Shown piece after piece: positions 1 through 9,996 of a stretch of DNA of 64,000 nt (position 1 is the stretch's first letter; each line of letters starts with the position of its first letter). The stretch is taken from positions 88,851,313 to 88,915,312 of the forward strand of contig OX465283.1 of the NCBI GenBank assembly GCA_949987705.1, written 5' to 3'. The DNA is from Thereva unica (lineage: Eukaryota > Arthropoda > Insecta > Diptera > Therevidae). The notes under the pieces are model-generated. The model was not told the origin of the DNA and did no database searches. It was given only the letters and a program-made list of their open reading frames with translations. The translations under genes were made by a program, and so were the position numbers.

Positions 1-210
1 TTTAGCATTAATAGCAATGCCAAGATTATGGACCCGATCAACAATGGGAAGAGGAATGTTACCCAGACAAATGAGTGGCATTCTGTCAGGCAGTGTAGAA
101 AGACGACTAAGCACAAGTACTTGTGATTTTTTAGGGTTTAATTTAAGGAAATTGAGAGCACTCCGATGGCAAATAACATACAAACAAATTCTATAAAAAC
201 TTAAACTTAA
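1..210 (-). pseudogene. Non-LTR retrotransposon RT remnant, cut by window edge
   Basis: One minus-strand frame is open across the whole stretch. It contains LKLNPKKSQVLVLSR followed about 25 residues later by VDRVHNLGIAINAK, the pattern found just after the YADD box in Jockey/CR1-type reverse transcriptases (LNP-x-K-S-Q, then NLG-x-x-I). It runs off the left edge and stops where the LOA-like reading frame begins on the other strand. It is a different family from the CR1-like copies further right. Only about 65 residues can be seen, so the clade is not fixed. Confidence 0.6.
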
Positions 211-3200
211 ATTCAGTTCCGGCAATTAAAGGTTTGCCAGTTGAATCTACACCATAGCAGAGCAGCATCAGCAATGATGACGCGAGGCTTCGGTGAGATG
301 AAGCTGGATATTGCTCTCATACAGGAACCCTGGATCTACAACGGTAGGATTAGGGGACTATCTGGGAGCTTTGACACTCTGTACGTTCCCAATGCGAATG
401 AAAGAGTGAGGACGTGTGTGCTGGTGAAACACGGAGTGCAGGCGGTTTTACTGCCGCACTTGTGCACACCAGATCTCACAGCAGTACGCGTAGGTACTGG
501 AAGTGGGGCTTTCATTCTAGCCTCAGCCTACCTTCCGTACGATTCGCCAGATCCTCCGCCCACCAGGGAGTTGGAAATTCTGGTTATTACCTGTGGCGAA
601 AAAGGCACAGGGTTAATAGTTGGTTGCGACGCAAATGCACACAACACGGTGTGGGGAAGCACCAACGACAACCATAGAGGAGAGGCTTTGCTCGAATTTG
701 TGGAATGCAACAATCTAGTTATTGCAAATAGAGGGGTAGAACCAACCTTCGTCGATGCTAGACGAAGGGAGGTCATAGATATAACTCTATGCAGCAACCG
801 GATGTTGACAAGATTGACCAACTGGGAGGTGATGGATCGGACGACTATGTCAGATCACAGAGCCATTTCATTTGAGATAGAGTACGGAACCCCGGGCAGG
901 GGAGACGGAATTAGAACAACGAGAATTCCCCGCAACACGGACACGTCTAGATATACTGAAATGTTGCGCAGGAATCTCGGGGAGCGCGTGCCAAGGGCAC
1001 CGAAAACCACAAGAGAAGCAGAGTCTCAGTTGCATGTCCTGCAGACAGCGATAGAGAACGCTTTTCGAGTGGCGTGTCCTCTTACGTCAGTGGATGACCA
1101 TGATCCCACACCCTGGTGGTGCAGGGAGCTGGAGAAACTGAAGAAAGAGGTCAGAAGGGCTTTCAACCAAGCGATGAGGTGCAATGACCCGGTTGCCTGG
1201 GAGAATTACAAAGCCAAGAAAAGAGAAATGAAACAAACTCTGCGACGACGGAAAAGGGAGTCGTGGAGGGATTTCTGCTCGAGCATGGAGAGCATATCTG
1301 AGGCCAGCAGACTTCAGAAAATGATCTCCAGGGACCCGGTCTCCAAAGTCGGACTCGTTCGTGACCCGTCGGGGAGGATGACGGAGACGCTGGAGGAAAC
1401 CAACAAGATCCTGATGGAAGTTCACTTTCCTGGCAGCTATATCTCGGGTAAATCTTGGACTATTCGTAACAGAATGGCTACAAGGATGAACCGAGAGGAG
1501 GCTAACGGGGTGGTGACGGAGGAAGGGGTGAGACGTGCAATAGACACATTCTCTCCCTTCAAGACATCGGGGCGTGACGGAATATTCCCTGCGCTGCTTC
1601 AATGGGGCAAAGATATCATTGCACCCAGGCTTAGGGGAATATTCGTTACCTGTCTAGCAACAGGATACATTCCGGCGGTGTGGAGGGAAACCAAAGTGGT
1701 ATTTCTCCCTAAGCCAGGCAAGAAGGACTACACCGAGGCGAAGTCCTCCAGGCCAGTCAGCCTAACATCCTTTCTGTTGAAAACAATGGAAAGAGTGGTG
1801 GCAGACCACCTGGAGAGTACTATGCTAAGGAGGCACCCTTTAAGTAGAAGCCAGCACGCTTACCAGGCTGGCAGATCTACAGAAACGGCACTTCACCAAC
1901 TGGTGCGAGTAGCCGAGGGGGAACTGTATACCGGAGGCATAGCGATGGCCGTTATTATGGACATCGAAGGCGCCTTCGACAAGATACAGTTCAACAAACT
2001 CAAAGACGCTCTGGTGAGGCGCGAGGTCAGCCCCATGATTGTAAGGTGGGTGGACAGCATGCTGAAAAACAGAGCGGTAAGGATTCAGACAGGAGACTCG
2101 CGGCTTCGAGGGAGGGTCAGCAAGGGATGCCCACAGGGCGGGGTCCTATCGCCCCTCCTGTGGAACATCACTGTGGACACTCTGCTCAGGCGGCTAGAGG
2201 TAATGGGCGTGCATACCGTTGGGTATGCAGATGATGTAGCGATTGTGGCACGTGGCAAGTTTATGAGCACTACGGCAGATATCATGAGGAATGCACTCCA
2301 AGTGGTTGAGCAGTGGTGTACGGAACAGGGCCTCACCATAAATGCCAATAAGACAGACGCGATAATCTTCACTAGGAAGATTAAAGATCTGGATTTTCAG
2401 CCCCTCATGCTTTTTGGATCGAGGATCAAGGTGTCTGGGATGGTCAAGTATCTGGGTGTATACTTGGACTCGCGACTAACCTGGAAATACCACGTTGAAG
2501 AGAAGATTAAGAAGGCGACAAGGGTGCTTCACCAGTGCAGAAGAGTATGTGGACTAAGGTGGGGTATCTCACCAAGGTTAGCATACTGGACATATACCAT
2601 GATGGTGAGACCCATCATAACTTATGCCTCGGTGGTCTGGTGGACTAAAGCCACACAGAAAACCGTCAAGAGGCATTTGGACAAGGTGCAAAGAATGGCC
2701 TGCGTAGGTGTGAGCGGTGCTTTCCGCACCACACCCGCCGCGGCATTGGAGGCGCTGTTAGGTCTGCTGCCGTTAGATCTCCAGGTGATGAAGACTGCGG
2801 CAGCCTCAGCGATTCGGATGAGACGTGATGCCGCATGGCAGGCGTCAGGAACCTTATATGGGCACATGAAGATCCTGGATCGCATTAAAGGGATTAGGGA
2901 GCTCATGATGCCCATGGAAGGGATCACAAAAATGAGGGTGACCGAAAGGTATCATAAAACCCTCATAGGGAACGGAACGCTCCCCGAAGGGAGACCGGAA
3001 GACATATATATCTTCACGGACGGATCCAAGATTGACGGCAGAGCAGGTGCGGGAGTCTTCTCGGAGGACTTAAATCTGACCTGCTCTCTGGCTTTGGGGA
3101 ATTACACCTCAGTCTACCAGGCGGAAATGCTTGCTCTGCTGCACGCGCTGGATCACATAAGTGAGGGTCAGGTGCAGGGAAGAAGTATCCTTATAGCACT

Positions 3201-3858
3201 GGACAATCAGGCTGTGATTAAGCGCATGAATCAGACAGAGATTAATGCGTCTCTGGCGTTGGAATGTGTCCAAAAACTGAACAGGTGTGCGAAACAAAAC
3301 AACGTGACGCTAGCTTGGGTTAGAGGACATACAGGCATCGATGGGAACGAAAAGGCTGACAACCTGGCAAAACAGGGGTCAACCTCGGAATTCTGGGGAC
3401 CGGAGCCATACTCTGCCATTGGCAGAGGATTGGTGAGGAACTGCATCGAGAAATGGGTCGCTGAGGAACACCGGAGACGGTGGGACGCTATGACCACGTG
3501 TAGGCAGGCTAAGATGGTGCTTACGCTGCCGATTACCGCAGCCAGAAGAAGGATCCTGCATATGCAAAGGAGAACCCTCAGATGGTTGGTGGCACTGATT
3601 ACAGGACACGGATGTTTCAGGTATCACCTAAAAAGAATGGGAATTCTGGAGGATGACACCTGTCGGATGTGCCTGGAGGAACCTGAGACGGCCACACACA
3701 TAGTGTGTCACTGTCCGGCGGTGGCGAGGAAAAGGGCTGCCATAACTGGACTCCATTGGATGGAGGACATGAGGCAGACTCCCTTCAATCAGCTGCTTGC
3801 GATAACTAGGGGAGTCGAAGTAAGGGAGCAATGGGACAACCCACTGCAACCCCAATAA
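211..3858 (+). CDS. LOA-like non-LTR retrotransposon ORF2: endonuclease, RT, RNase H
   Basis: This encodes the polyprotein that nicks target DNA and copies the element's RNA in place. Reading from position 241, the order is: AP-type endonuclease about residues 1-225 (LIQEPW, GCDANAHNTVWGS, MSDHRAISF); RT about 400-760 (MDIEGAFDK, GCPQGGVLSP, YADD at about 662); RNase H about 920-1045 (FTDGSK, AEMLAL, GHTGIDGNEKAD); and a C-terminal Cys/His cluster (CRMCLEEPETATHIVCHC) near 1141. The frame is open from 211 after a TAA and reads LKVCQLNLHH with no ATG; the first real Met is at 274, inside the endonuclease, so the 5' end is probably truncated and ORF1 is missing. There is no internal stop or frameshift across about 1,210 codons, so the copy is young. 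The RNase H places it in the I/LOA group; LOA is my best clade guess. Confidence 0.85.
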   Translation: MQFRQLKVCQLNLHHSRAASAMMTRGFGEMKLDIALIQEPWIYNGRIRGLSGSFDTLYVPNANERVRTCVLVKHGVQAVLLPHLCTPDLTAVRVGTGSGAFILASAYLPYDSPDPPPTRELEILVITCGEKGTGLIVGCDANAHNTVWGSTNDNHRGEALLEFVECNNLVIANRGVEPTFVDARRREVIDITLCSNRMLTRLTNWEVMDRTTMSDHRAISFEIEYGTPGRGDGIRTTRIPRNTDTSRYTEMLRRNLGERVPRAPKTTREAESQLHVLQTAIENAFRVACPLTSVDDHDPTPWWCRELEKLKKEVRRAFNQAMRCNDPVAWENYKAKKREMKQTLRRRKRESWRDFCSSMESISEASRLQKMISRDPVSKVGLVRDPSGRMTETLEETNKILMEVHFPGSYISGKSWTIRNRMATRMNREEANGVVTEEGVRRAIDTFSPFKTSGRDGIFPALLQWGKDIIAPRLRGIFVTCLATGYIPAVWRETKVVFLPKPGKKDYTEAKSSRPVSLTSFLLKTMERVVADHLESTMLRRHPLSRSQHAYQAGRSTETALHQLVRVAEGELYTGGIAMAVIMDIEGAFDKIQFNKLKDALVRREVSPMIVRWVDSMLKNRAVRIQTGDSRLRGRVSKGCPQGGVLSPLLWNITVDTLLRRLEVMGVHTVGYADDVAIVARGKFMSTTADIMRNALQVVEQWCTEQGLTINANKTDAIIFTRKIKDLDFQPLMLFGSRIKVSGMVKYLGVYLDSRLTWKYHVEEKIKKATRVLHQCRRVCGLRWGISPRLAYWTYTMMVRPIITYASVVWWTKATQKTVKRHLDKVQRMACVGVSGAFRTTPAAALEALLGLLPLDLQVMKTAAASAIRMRRDAAWQASGTLYGHMKILDRIKGIRELMMPMEGITKMRVTERYHKTLIGNGTLPEGRPEDIYIFTDGSKIDGRAGAGVFSEDLNLTCSLALGNYTSVYQAEMLALLHALDHISEGQVQGRSILIALDNQAVIKRMNQTEINASLALECVQKLNRCAKQNNVTLAWVRGHTGIDGNEKADNLAKQGSTSEFWGPEPYSAIGRGLVRNCIEKWVAEEHRRRWDAMTTCRQAKMVLTLPITAARRRILHMQRRTLRWLVALITGHGCFRYHLKRMGILEDDTCRMCLEEPETATHIVCHCPAVARKRAAITGLHWMEDMRQTPFNQLLAITRGVEVREQWDNPLQPQ

Positions 3859-4020
3859 GATGACTCTAGGCAGAGGGACGAAAAGGGACCCGCAGATAGT
3901 GGTCTGATTCGGTATCCCTCGAAAATCTATATATATAAACTTAAAATTAAAACTAAGATTATAATTGAAACAAAAATCATAACAATAAAATTAACTAAGA
4001 ATATAAACATACTAAAAACA
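3859..4020 (+). other. Probable 3' UTR and tail of the LOA-like element
   Basis: The non-coding stretch after the ORF2 stop turns A-rich from about 3930. The exact 3' end is not resolved; no clear target-site duplication was seen. Confidence 0.4.
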
Positions 4021-5140
4021 TATAGAGGTTGGTACTGAGACCGGCCTAGAAGTTGACTCCATCTCCGGAACACGGGGCAAGGAACTCAAAGTGACACCGT
4101 CCCCAATGATGGCTTGGCGATTTCGATTTTTCCTGCGACTTTTGCGACGCACCTTAGTAACAGGTGCAATCGAGTTTAATTAATAATTAAATTAAATATA
4201 CATGTATTATAAACATTTTTTTTTTGCTTTAAATTGTTTTGGACATCGTATCCTCAACAGTGAAATCTACTACTAATCTACTAGTCTATTCAATAGAAAA
4301 TAAAAATGTTTGCAGTAGAAAATAAAAATGTTTGTACAAAACCCCAAACTCCAATGCTTTTAATGGGATACTTTAAAGTTAGCGCAGAAGTACTGAAAAT
4401 AAATAATGTTTATATTATCTAAGGAAAGAAAATGAAAGCTGTGTTTTAAGAAAGACTCAATTTACCTTTATCAAGCGTATCCTTTAGTTCGTTTCCGCTT
4501 ATTTGAAGCGTACTGCAAGTACAAATGTATAAACTCTGCTTTTCGCACTTATCACCTTTTTTGAAGGGGGCCTTTTGCTGGTACATATTTTGGATACGTG
4601 AACTCTAAATGCTTCTTGAAAGCCTATATTTTGAAAAATCTGTTAACAATTGTCTTCACAACAAGAGTAAATTGATTTTGTTGCAACCTTAAAAACCGAT
4701 CGATTAAAATTTGCTCATTTTTAAAAATGCGTTTGCAAATACTAAAAGTAACCATAATTGCTATACAAAATCACACATAATGATTGTAAAATAAAATTCT
4801 AACAATTAGTTTGTTTTTATTAACCCTTGCAACTAATTTCAATATCTTTTTTAGTTCAAGAATATTTTACAGGGCCCGTAAAATATAGCTAGCAATGAAA
4901 CTTCAATATATAATATTTATCAAAGAATACTTACTTAAATAACTTACTGTCATCACTATTTTACAAAATCATGACGATTTTTCACTGCACTTTCTACAAA
5001 CGCTTCGAGAATAAATAAGAGAACTCACATTGAATCGCATAATAACGCGGTAAACTGATGAATGCTTGCGTAAATTTAGGAAACACGCAAAACGTTTTGC
5101 ACCGATTTAAATTCACATAGACAATATGTAATAACTTGTC
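4021..5140. other. AT-rich stretch, no gene recognised
   Basis: No coding frame of note and no terminal repeats were seen. Positions 4305-4333 hold two tandem copies of a 17-base unit (AGAAAATAAAAATGTTT). A more GC-rich piece at 4030-4150 may be an old element tail. Confidence 0.4.
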
Positions 5141-5146
5141 CTAGCC

Positions 5147-5735
5147 TTAGTGGACTAGTGCAAAAGCGGTTTTGAAAAGCCAAAAACTAGAAAAATTCTT
5201 AGCAGTATATGGATGGCGGGAAAATTTAGTAGAAATGCTACTTAAACCAGGAAAAAACGAGATTTGGGTTGGGTGAGAAACGGGTTTTGGGGGGTTAATC
5301 GTGTTTTTTTGCGATGTCTGAAGAAAGCTCTTATCGAAAAACGTAATTAAGAAATCTGGAGCTTTTATTCTAACCATTTTTCGACATAACCTCAAAAAAT
5401 GGAAAAAAAGGCAAAAAACGAGTTTTTCGTTTATCATTTTTATCTTTCACAAAAACGATCCAATTTTAATGAAATTTGAGGAAAATGTAGATTTTCATGT
5501 TTCGAAAAGGCCCAATTCAAAGCGATTGGTTGTTTAGTTTTGTTTTTATGACCTTAATTTAAAAAAGGCCCCATTTTCAATCAAAAAAGTTGGAGAACAA
5601 ATTTCTGATTTTTAAAATTTTGAAGACGGATTTCCTCTACTTCTAGATGGCGTAAAAAAATGATAGTGTCACAATGGAAAAACATCGATAAAATATCGAT
5701 ATGCGAAACTGTAAATTTGAATCTTTCAGTGGAAG
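5147..5735 (+). repeat. Dispersed non-coding repeat, copy 1 of 3
   Basis: This stretch closely matches 8,930-9,440 (reverse) and 11,549-12,060 (forward). It includes a G-run next to TTAATCGTGTTTTTT, the string AAAAACGAGTTTTTCGTTTATC and a block ending in TGATAGTGTCACAATGG. It has no coding capacity and no obvious terminal inverted repeats. Here it stands alone, whereas the other two copies sit in the arms of a large palindrome beside a CR1-like element, so it looks like an independent repeat family. Confidence 0.75.
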
Positions 5736-5919
5736 TCCTATCCCAATCGGATTAGCCGTTTCCGAGATTCGCCCGAGCAAACAGACTTACAGACAGACAA
5801 AAATTTTAAAAATGCGTGATTTTGTTTTAATATGATGTAAATAACCATATGAACTTGGAAAAACCCAATTATTTTGAAATCACAGACAGACACTCCAATT
5901 AATATTCATATAGATGTGT

Positions 5920-6650
5920 TTAATCGGAGAACCCTATACCGACGGTTCCAAACCCGATAAAAGGGGTCCGGCTGGGGGTATATGGCCCAAGGAGTAAAAT
6001 ATCCATGGCTCTGGGGACTACCCCTACTGTTTTTCAGGCTAAGGTACTCGCCATTCAGATGTGTGCTTCGAGTTGTATTAATAGAGCTCCAAATAGCTCT
6101 AACATTGTTATTTTCTCGGACAGTCAAGCCGCCCTGCTGACCATTAAAACTCACATTGTGTCCTGGATTGTCTCCTATCTCTGAAATCCCTCAGCAGGAA
6201 CAACACTGTCACTGATGTGGATTTCGCGCCACAAAGGTCACATTGGTAATGAAATTGCCGACAGGCTGGCTAGAGTAGGCGCAAACTCATCACGTATCGG
6301 TCCGGAACCTTTCTGTAGCTAAGCAGCTGCCACGTAAGAACGGCCTTCAAAAAATTGGGTCGGCCAGCTGTTTGTCCATAGCTTCTTCAGAGCGGGCAAA
6401 CTTTTAAATCTCTGGAGGTGGGAGCTAAAAATAATAACAGAGCTCCTGACGGGCCACTAATCGCTAAAAATTCACCATCTAAAAAAAATAGGACTGGTAG
6501 ACGATTATAGCTGTCGGCTCTGCACCTCCCCCATCGCGACTTCCCTACTCCCAGGGTTATTTGACACAGGAACCCTAAATCAGTTTTAGGCTATTTTAGA
6601 AGCCTTAGCCTCGATGGTTTTAAAGGCGGGGGTGGCGCAATAAACCAAAT
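5920..6650 (+). pseudogene. I/LOA-like RNase H and C-terminal remnant
   Basis: Joining frames reveals a decayed C-terminal part of a non-LTR ORF2. YTDGSKPD (RNase H first Asp) at about 5938 is followed by AKVLAIQMC, IFSDSQAALLTIKTH and SRHKGHIGNEIADRLARVG (the GH-x-G-N-x-x-AD motif). A cysteine pair DYSCRLC near 6505 corresponds to the C-terminal zinc-like cluster of LOA and I elements. At least three frameshifts or stops break it. The order matches the end of the intact LOA-like ORF2 at 211-3858, but the sequence is clearly a different, older family. The RT part is absent. Confidence 0.7.
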
Positions 6651-7262
6651 AAAATAGGTCACAGTGACCGCAAGGCCCTCAACAAGAAATATAAAATAAG
6701 TGAAAATGCTGTCATACTGTTCAAGGTCAGCTCATAGGGCTCTTAGACAGAGACAGGTGCGTTGGGTTTGGGAGGAAACGACAGTTTTAGTAGCAACTTT
6801 CAGTTTGGTCACCCTAGCTTTATCTTTCACTCTATATGGTCATACAAATAGGAAATAGGAAAGCTCGAACACTAAAGGTCCATACCTTGCCTAATGAGCT
6901 TCAAGCGGTTTATTCTTGAGAGATCTTGGTTTGCTACCAGAGAATTGCTGGAGGCAGCAGAAAGAATGTCAAGACACTAATTGGCTTGATCTTTATGAAC
7001 TTTAAACTACAACATGATACTTTAAACTACAACATATTGAGAATTGAATGGGCTGAGGACCCACCTGCCGCAGGCTGAATCTCGAGAAGGACGACGAAGC
7101 AGATTACTGAGCCTGTTCAAACGGTTTGACCTAAAAAATTTAGATAGTTGAGCTGTTGACTGTACAATATGTCCAAGATGTAACTGCGGTCCTTTTTAGA
7201 CAAGATATCTAAGTGAAAGGAATTATGAAAATTATGATCTTTACCTTATAAAACATGGAAAA
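6651..7262. other. No gene recognised
   Basis: Mixed-composition sequence with a short tandem duplication near 7003-7035 (ACTTTAAACTACAACAT). No motif was recognised. Confidence 0.4.
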
Positions 7263-7269
7263 AAAATTA

Positions 7270-7275
7270 TTTATT
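7270..7275 (-). terminator. Polyadenylation signal of the SAM-domain gene
   Basis: AATAAA on the minus strand, about 118 nt after the stop of the SAM-domain exon, in a T-rich 3' UTR. Confidence 0.5.
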
Positions 7276-7392
7276 AAAAAACTTTAACAAAATCAACTAA
7301 AAATTAGAAAAAATCCACAAACTAAAAATTAGGAAAAATCTACAACTGTTTCAATCATAAAGTAGCCAAAAATTATGACATTAAAAAAAAGA

Positions 7393-7667
7393 TTAAAGCC
7401 CCAATGACTTAACATAGTCCAAAATCGTGCATCGATCTCGTTTCGAATGAATTGCAATCGTTACCAAATCTTCATCAGTCAAATCCAAAAATTTGTTGTA
7501 GTCCACCTAAAATCAGAACATATTAATTAGTCTATATGTCAATTGTCGAATGCACTTACCCCCTTGCTGTAAAACACCTCCATGTATTTGTCCAAACCCA
7601 TGTAGGTGAGAAGGGAGTCAATGCACATTTTTTGCTCCAAAACCTCGTTGTCCAATCTTGGACTCCA
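7393..7667 (-). CDS. SAM-domain protein, last two exons of a host gene
   Basis: Two exons splice cleanly on the minus strand. The first runs 7667-7560 (108 nt, after TTTTAG, starting WSPRLDNEVLEQK). A 53-nt intron (donor GTAAGT, acceptor ATTTTAG) follows, then 7506-7393 (114 nt, ending KSLGL-stop). The join is phase 0. The product reads LLTYMGLDKYMEVF, then VDYNKFLDLTDEDL, IAIHSKRDRCTILDYV: five short helices with the SAM core (L-x-x-Y, D-x-x-x-F-L-x-L-T-D-E-D-L). SAM domains mediate protein or RNA binding by self-association; which protein this is I cannot say. No frame defect is seen. The upstream exons are unresolved: the best candidate frame (7851-7732) has no good phase-0 donor, so the 5' part may be missing or damaged. 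Confidence 0.7.
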
Positions 7668-7731
7668 CTAAAACGATAAAAAAGTTCGTCGGTTTAACCT
7701 TACGCATAGAACAATACAGAGTACTGTACAT

Positions 7732-7851
7732 TTATGCAGACCCAGGTGGCATAAGTGTGTTCGACTGTTTATCGGGGTTGTAGGTAAAGGTGGACAATTC
7801 CGTTTCCAACTCTATTGGCGAAACCTGGGGGAGAACGTTGGAGGGTGGCAT
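7732..7851 (-). other. Candidate upstream exon of the SAM-domain gene (unresolved)
   Basis: The minus-strand frame from an ATG at 7851 reads MPPSNVLPQVSPIELETEL and stops after 39 codons. A second overlapping frame is open for 80 codons from 8011. Neither joins to the next exon with a convincing donor; CAG|GTTTCG at about 7825 is the only phase-0 option I found. It is listed because the spacing suits a 5' exon, not because the join is shown. Confidence 0.25.
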
Positions 7852-8039
7852 GGGGAAAAACTCCTTCGGTTACGGGCATGATATCTGTATGTATCCAGGG
7901 CAGCACTTTGATGAAAAGTGAATCTGTTCTCAGGTCCCGTTGACTCAGCAAACGGAGAAGGTGAAAGGCAATCTGTTTGAAATATTTTTGAAACATCCTG
8001 ACGAAATTCACGAATTTTAATTTAGATTTAATTTATCTT

Positions 8040-8582
8040 ATGCTGTATTTTCATTTTTTCTTTTCTTCTTCTTTCTCTTTTCTTTGCTTATTAATTTTTG
8101 TTTTTTTGCCCTCATATTTTATAATTCTTAGTTATATTTTATAATTCTAATTCTAATTTTGGTATTTTTGTATTTTCCTTTTTATTACGGTACTAAATAA
8201 GATTTTAATCTTGTGTACTTTTGATTGAACAAAATAAATTACAAATTACAAATAAATTCTTTCATTTGTTACCTAGTTCCATTTCGATATTCCAAACTGC
8301 CAACAAATTGCCGCAAAAAATTAAAAATTAACTAAATTAAAATATTTGAAAATTTTAACAACACAAACGACTCCTACAACGTCTAGATGATCTTTACTGT
8401 TGGATCATCGATTGGAGAGGAGTTGTCAAGTAACAACAGTAAGCTGCTTTTAGTTCGTGTTGCCAACTGCGATTTTCTTTTTTATGGAAAAAGATGAGAA
8501 AGTGAAAATTTTAGCATGATAAGAAAAGTGTTTGTATCCTGGTGTTTGTAATGCCAGTAATTTATTTAAGGTCGTAGGACTA
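8040..8582. other. AT-rich stretch, no gene recognised
   Basis: Pyrimidine-rich low-complexity sequence at 8045-8110, then plain AT-rich DNA. No coding motif. Confidence 0.4.
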
Positions 8583-9741
8583 GATACAACGGTCTTAAAC
8601 AATCTACATACACTTACAGATGTCCCCTAGTCTGGAGATATCTTTTAATTCGTCTTTCTAATGACTGTGTCTCCTTACAGGACTCATATTTTAGTTCACT
8701 TCAATAGAATGGAGAGTGTTCAAAAAGATCACAGTTTGAATGTAAAACAAGTTCAGATCCCAGATTTGCCCATTCTGAAGTATTAATCGCCCCGAATAAT
8801 TAGCCCCATTCTTTGAGGCGATCCGCCGCAGCTGTAGTTATCCTGAGCCCCTCGCACGACTTTAAAAGCTTTATTTCAAAGAGAGAGATAAAGAATTAGT
8901 GAAGTTTACGGAAAAATCGATATTTGAAAAATGTTTTTTGGTTTTTCGAAATTTTATCGATGTTTTTCCATTGTGACACTATCATTTTTTTACGCTATCG
9001 GTGTTCAAAATTTTAAAAATCAAAAATTTGTTCGCCAACTTTTTTGATTGAAAATGGGGCCTTTTTATAAATTAAGGTCATAATAACAAAACTTAACAAC
9101 CAATCGCTTTGAAAAGGGGACTTTTCGAAACATGAAAATCTACATTTTCCTCAAATTTCATTAAAATTGGATCATTTTTGTGAAAGATAAAAATGATAAA
9201 CGAAAAACTCGGTTTTTGACTTTTTTCTCCATTTTTTGAGGTTATGTCGAAAAATGGTTAGCATGAAAGCCCCAGATTTCTTAATTATCTACAACTTTTA
9301 CATTAAACGTTTTTCGATAAGAGGTCTACTTTCCTCAGAAATCGCAAAAAAACACGATTAACCCCCCAAAACCCACATTTTGGCACCCCCGGGCCCCTTC
9401 AGGTCATCTTCTGCGGTGCTCACGATTTTTCCTTGTTTAAGTAGCATTTATTTGGGATTTGAGTATTTTTTTATAGGATGCCTTGTTTAGGGAAGGGGAG
9501 AAAGAGGAGCTATGGCTATTAAAAACCATACAGCATCTGTTGACGGGCTCATTCCTTGCGTAATCGGTGCTGTGTGGATATTCCCTAAGTAGTTTAGTGT
9601 GTGTCGTGTGTGTCGAACTACATCATTGAATTTGATTCTGTCCGACAGAAACTTCACTTTAAGCTTTCCACTTAGGACGTCAAAGGCAACGCAAGATATG
9701 AGCAGTTTCCTCCTGCTAGACAACGGCATGAGATCAAGCAC
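8583..9741 (+). repeat. Left arm of a 3.8-kb inverted duplication
   Basis: Positions 8583-9741 are the reverse complement of 11259-12413, with only a handful of mismatches or 1-nt indels seen by eye. The arm holds, from outside in: a short endonuclese-region fragment of the CR1-like element (AGATACAACGGTCTTAAAC), a unique-looking 300-bp block, the dispersed non-coding repeat, then the C-terminal RT coding piece on the minus strand. Confidence 0.85.
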
Positions 9742-9990
9742 TATACCATTTAAAAGGGAAGTGTGAGTGTGCGAGTCAGTTACATCGTGTGCTGCGCTGG
9801 ACAAGGGGCAATAAATTTCAGCAAACCTATCAGCAAACATGCTACAAATTACTTGGGGGCACGAGGTGTGGGCTCTACAAGATCATTGCTAGTTAGCCTA
9901 TGCTCCCAGTCGACTAGGGATAATTCGAAACCAATACTGTCCAGGTCCCCGTTCTTAAAATCGTAAACAAGTGCATTGTTATGTGATGTA
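9487..9990 (-). pseudogene. Internally deleted CR1-like ORF2 remnant
   Basis: On the minus strand, 9990-9883 carries an endonuclease-region piece duplicated at 12,424-12,531. It is fused at 9882-9760 to a linker piece (MFADRFAEIYCP) and, after SLLNGI, directly to the RT C-terminus (VLDLMPLSSRRKLLIS) at 9741-9487. In the intact copy at 28,429 these three blocks are hundreds of residues apart, so two internal deletions made this mosaic. It meets the plus-strand copy head to head near 9,997. Confidence 0.75.
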
Positions 9991-9996
9991 TGATGT

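Noticed and set aside
1087..1602. 171-codon minus-strand frame inside the LOA-like ORF2
   Set aside because: Antisense shadow of a GC-rich coding region; no motif.
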